Shown: positions 7,136 to 8,092 of the stretch, in pieces
Numbering within the stretch: position 1 is the stretch's first letter
How the letters are laid out: each line of letters starts with the position of its first letter
From: Dehalococcoidales bacterium
Lineage (GTDB): Bacteria > Chloroflexota > Dehalococcoidia > Dehalococcoidales > Fen-1064
Assembly: GCA_016929875.1 (NCBI GenBank)
Contig: JAFGHZ010000052.1
Coordinates: 1 to 8,092, forward strand
Length of the DNA: 8,092 bases
Reading direction: 5' to 3'
Notes under the pieces: model-generated
Seen by the model: the letters and a program-made list of their open reading frames with translations, nothing else
What the model was told of the DNA's origin: nothing
Database searches by the model: none
Program-made: the position numbers and the translations under genes

Positions 7136-7167
7136 ACGTTAGAATTAATAAAATTCATTTCTAACGT
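7136..7167 (+). terminator. Terminator-like hairpin after the MFS gene
   Basis: ACGTTAGAA (7136-7144) and TTCTAACGT (7159-7167) form a perfect 9-bp stem with a 14-base A+T-rich loop, starting 12 bases after the stop codon. The bases that follow (GAGTCTTTATATAA) are only moderately T-rich, so termination may be weak. Confidence 0.45.
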
Positions 7168-7276
7168 GAGTCTTTATATAAGCCTGCCTTTGGCTAACAA
7201 GCCCGGAATATTTAAGTATAATCGAGTTCTAGCCTAATCAGACTCGGCATTTTAGATAAGTGGTTGGGTTATATAT

Positions 7277-7295
7277 ACTAGATAAATCATCTAGT
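7277..7295. repeat. 7-bp inverted repeat ACTAGAT/ATCTAGT
   Basis: ACTAGAT (7277-7283) and ATCTAGT (7289-7295) are perfect inverted copies around a 5-base spacer, inside A+T-rich DNA. It could be a protein site or a short hairpin. No gene starts or ends beside it. Confidence 0.35.
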
Positions 7296-7397
7296 CATAC
7301 AAAAAATAAATAGTTCATCTTTTAGTGTGATAGTGAATGAAATATCGGAATGTTAAGTCTTAAGCGAATACGCAATATTTCCTGCGTTCCCGCAATC

Positions 7398-7519
7398 TCG
7401 CAACTTCCAGAGAGACTAAGGATTTTTTAGCGTTATAGTCTCCCGGTTACTGGTTCAATACTCTCCTTTGTTGTTATGAGTGGCGAATCGGCTCGTCATA
7501 TTCGGTGAATAAGTTGCGA
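7398..7519. repeat. Nested inverted repeats, possible structured RNA
   Basis: An outer pair TCGCAACTT (7398-7406)/AAGTTGCGA (7511-7519) encloses two inner stems. The first is CCAG (7407-7410)/CTGG (7450-7453) stacked on GAGACTA (7412-7418)/TAGTCTC (7436-7442). The second is CGAAT (7484-7488)/ATTCG (7500-7504). Together they allow a three-way-junction fold on either strand. No flanking promoter or T-run terminator defines a transcript, so this is a structural possibility only. Confidence 0.3.
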
Positions 7520-7581
7520 TTCTCGCAGCAGAATCTGCCCCCCTCCCTATTTCCCAGCCTCTCTGAAGAACACACCATTAT

Positions 7582-7658
7582 GAGAGTCTCCCCCGTAGTA
7601 AAGCTATCAGTTTTCCCGGAGGAATCATCAAGTCTTGATATTGTTCTGGGAGACTCTC
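7582..7658. repeat. Perfect 11-bp inverted repeat with nested palindromes
   Basis: GAGAGTCTCCC (7582-7592) and GGGAGACTCTC (7648-7658) are exact inverted copies 55 bases apart. Between them lie TATCA/TGATA (7605-7609 and 7636-7640) and the odd palindrome ATCAAG-T-CTTGAT (7627-7639). The set ends 70 bases from the tRNA fragment. It could be recombinase or regulator binding DNA, the end of a small decayed element, or an RNA hairpin. Confidence 0.4.
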
Positions 7659-7728
7659 TCTGCAGAAAAGACGATTGTGCTAGGCTGAAGTTTTCCTCCG
7701 CTCTTTACCGCATTTCAGCTTCAAAAAA

Positions 7729-7773
7729 TGGCGCGCCTGGAGGGATTTGAACCCACGACACCCGGTTCCGAAG
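7729..7773 (-). other. 3' fragment of a tRNA-Arg(UCG) gene, probable attachment (att) site
   Basis: Read on the - strand, this segment is the 3' part of a tRNA. It begins at the anticodon loop CTTCGGA (7773-7767, anticodon TCG), then the 3' anticodon stem ACCGG, a 5-base variable loop GTGTC, the T arm GTGGG-TTCAAAT-CCCTC, acceptor strand CAGGCGC, discriminator G and an encoded CCA. Upstream of C32 the bases no longer pair with ACCGG (the expected CCGGT is replaced by AGAGA), and no D arm or 5' acceptor strand follows. The T stem has one T-T mismatch. Starting at the anticodon loop and running to CCA is the usual identity segment left by tyrosine recombinases that integrate into tRNA genes. 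The 3' end points to the left, so the integrated element should lie to the right with the intact tRNA beyond the window. It is not a functional tRNA gene. Confidence 0.8.
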
Positions 7774-8092
7774 TCTCTCATCAGGCTTGATCTTTACTGA
7801 ATTTGAAGCTAAATTGTCCGTTTCATCCGGTTGCATTATAAGACACAGTGTTGTGTCCGTGTGCAAAATGTTAGCATTAATAACTCCAATCCAATACCGT
7901 GGGCGGTACTGTACGATAGACAGAACCTTCAAGCTGTTATTTATGATATCGCATTAGGTCAAAAATATATTTTAGGACGGGGGAACAGGGCACAGTAGAA
8001 CTCTGCACTACACAATTTTGTACTTTGTATAAGTTTCCTTATAATTTACTTACTCTATCCAAGCGTCAAAACGCAGTCCTGAACCGGCGTCA
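7774..8092. other. Non-coding DNA right of the att site, likely the end of an integrated element
   Basis: No protein or RNA gene is seen in this stretch. It holds small inverted repeats, GACACA/TGTGTC (7842-7857) and TACCG/CGGTA (7895-7908), a 4-bp GCGT/ACGC hairpin (8063-8074) and a promoter-like sequence near the right edge. By the orientation of the tRNA fragment this should be the distal end of an inserted element, with its genes further right. There is no 5' half of a tRNA here. Confidence 0.4.
8018..8045 (+). promoter_or_regulatory. Candidate promoter reading out of the window to the right
   Basis: A perfect -10 hexamer TATAAT (8040-8045) follows TTGTAC (8018-8023, 3 of 6 -35 matches) at a 16-base spacing. 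It would drive a gene starting at or beyond the right edge, possibly the first gene of the inferred element. Confidence 0.3.

Larger units (their letters stand above)
7125..7728. other. Non-coding, repeat-rich stretch between the transporter and the tRNA fragment
   Basis: No convincing protein gene is seen on either strand. A short open frame at 7505-7750 (+) runs into the tRNA fragment and has no protein-like character. The stretch is dominated by inverted repeats: a hairpin after the transporter (7136-7167), ACTAGAT/ATCTAGT (7277-7295), TTAAG-T-CTTAA (7353-7363), a nested set at 7398-7519 and an 11-bp pair at 7582-7658. AGTCT or its complement occurs eight times here and a ninth time at the tRNA junction. 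This could be an intergenic remnant beside an integration site, or hold a structured RNA. Confidence 0.6.

Noticed and set aside
7505..7750. 81-codon + strand open frame starting at GTG
   Set aside because: It runs into the tRNA fragment, has no clear ribosome site, and its translation has no recognisable motif. The region is explained by repeats and the tRNA piece.
7705..7932. 75-codon - strand open frame
   Set aside because: Its C-terminal part (VSWVQIPPGAP) is the usual false translation of a tRNA T arm and acceptor end; the rest has no protein character.
7729..8092. Complete tRNA gene, or a tRNA split by an intron in the anticodon loop
   Set aside because: The 5' acceptor strand (expected as CAGGCGC on the + strand) and a D arm are not found up to the window end. 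A long intron extending outside cannot be excluded, but the att explanation is simpler.
1..8092. CRISPR array, insertion sequence, integrase or defence gene cluster
   Set aside because: No regularly spaced direct repeats, transposase or recombinase motifs, or nuclease/helicase genes are present in the window.

Overview
The window reads as chromosomal DNA from a free-living bacterium of moderate G+C. All six convincing protein genes are on the + strand. The style of the proteins (a soluble PAS kinase of the NarX/DegS type, NarL-type regulators, a CBS-tailed ClC, an MHS-family transporter) would fit a Chloroflexota lineage such as Dehalococcoidia. That is a weak impression from memory, and no gene in the window fixes the taxonomy.

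Left part (1-2768): an extended -10 promoter candidate precedes a soluble three-PAS histidine kinase. The kinase overlaps by 4 bp (ATGA) a complete NarL/LuxR response regulator, so the two form a cotranscribed cognate pair. A 13-bp hairpin lies in the intergenic stretch that follows.

Middle part (2960-5593): a second response regulator, about 58% identical by hand count to the first one's receiver, stops where the linker would begin and has no DNA-binding domain. It is followed by a small protein of unknown function with two CxxC pairs (TTG start with a clear Shine-Dalgarno). That gene overlaps by 20 bp a ClC chloride channel/transporter with two CBS domains. The layout suggests an operon linking a DNA-binding-free receiver, a possible metal-binding protein and an anion transport protein.

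Right part (5594-8092): a 199-base spacer holds a near-perfect Shine-Dalgarno leading only into a 19-codon frame. Next comes an MFS transporter of the metabolite:H+ symporter (ProP/KgtP-like) family. After 7124 no protein gene is visible for about 970 bases. This stretch has a terminator-like hairpin, several inverted repeats, a cluster of AGTCT/AGACT words, and the 3' part of a tRNA-Arg(UCG) gene on the - strand.

That tRNA fragment starts exactly at the anticodon loop and has no 5' half, as expected of an attachment site left by a tRNA-targeting tyrosine recombinase. Its orientation implies that an integrated element lies to the right, continuing past the window edge, and that the genes at left are the older chromosome. 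No integrase gene is in the window. The strongest points for a second look are this att boundary, the receiver/CxxC-protein/ClC operon, and the structured non-coding DNA next to the boundary. I found no complete new defence or mobile system.
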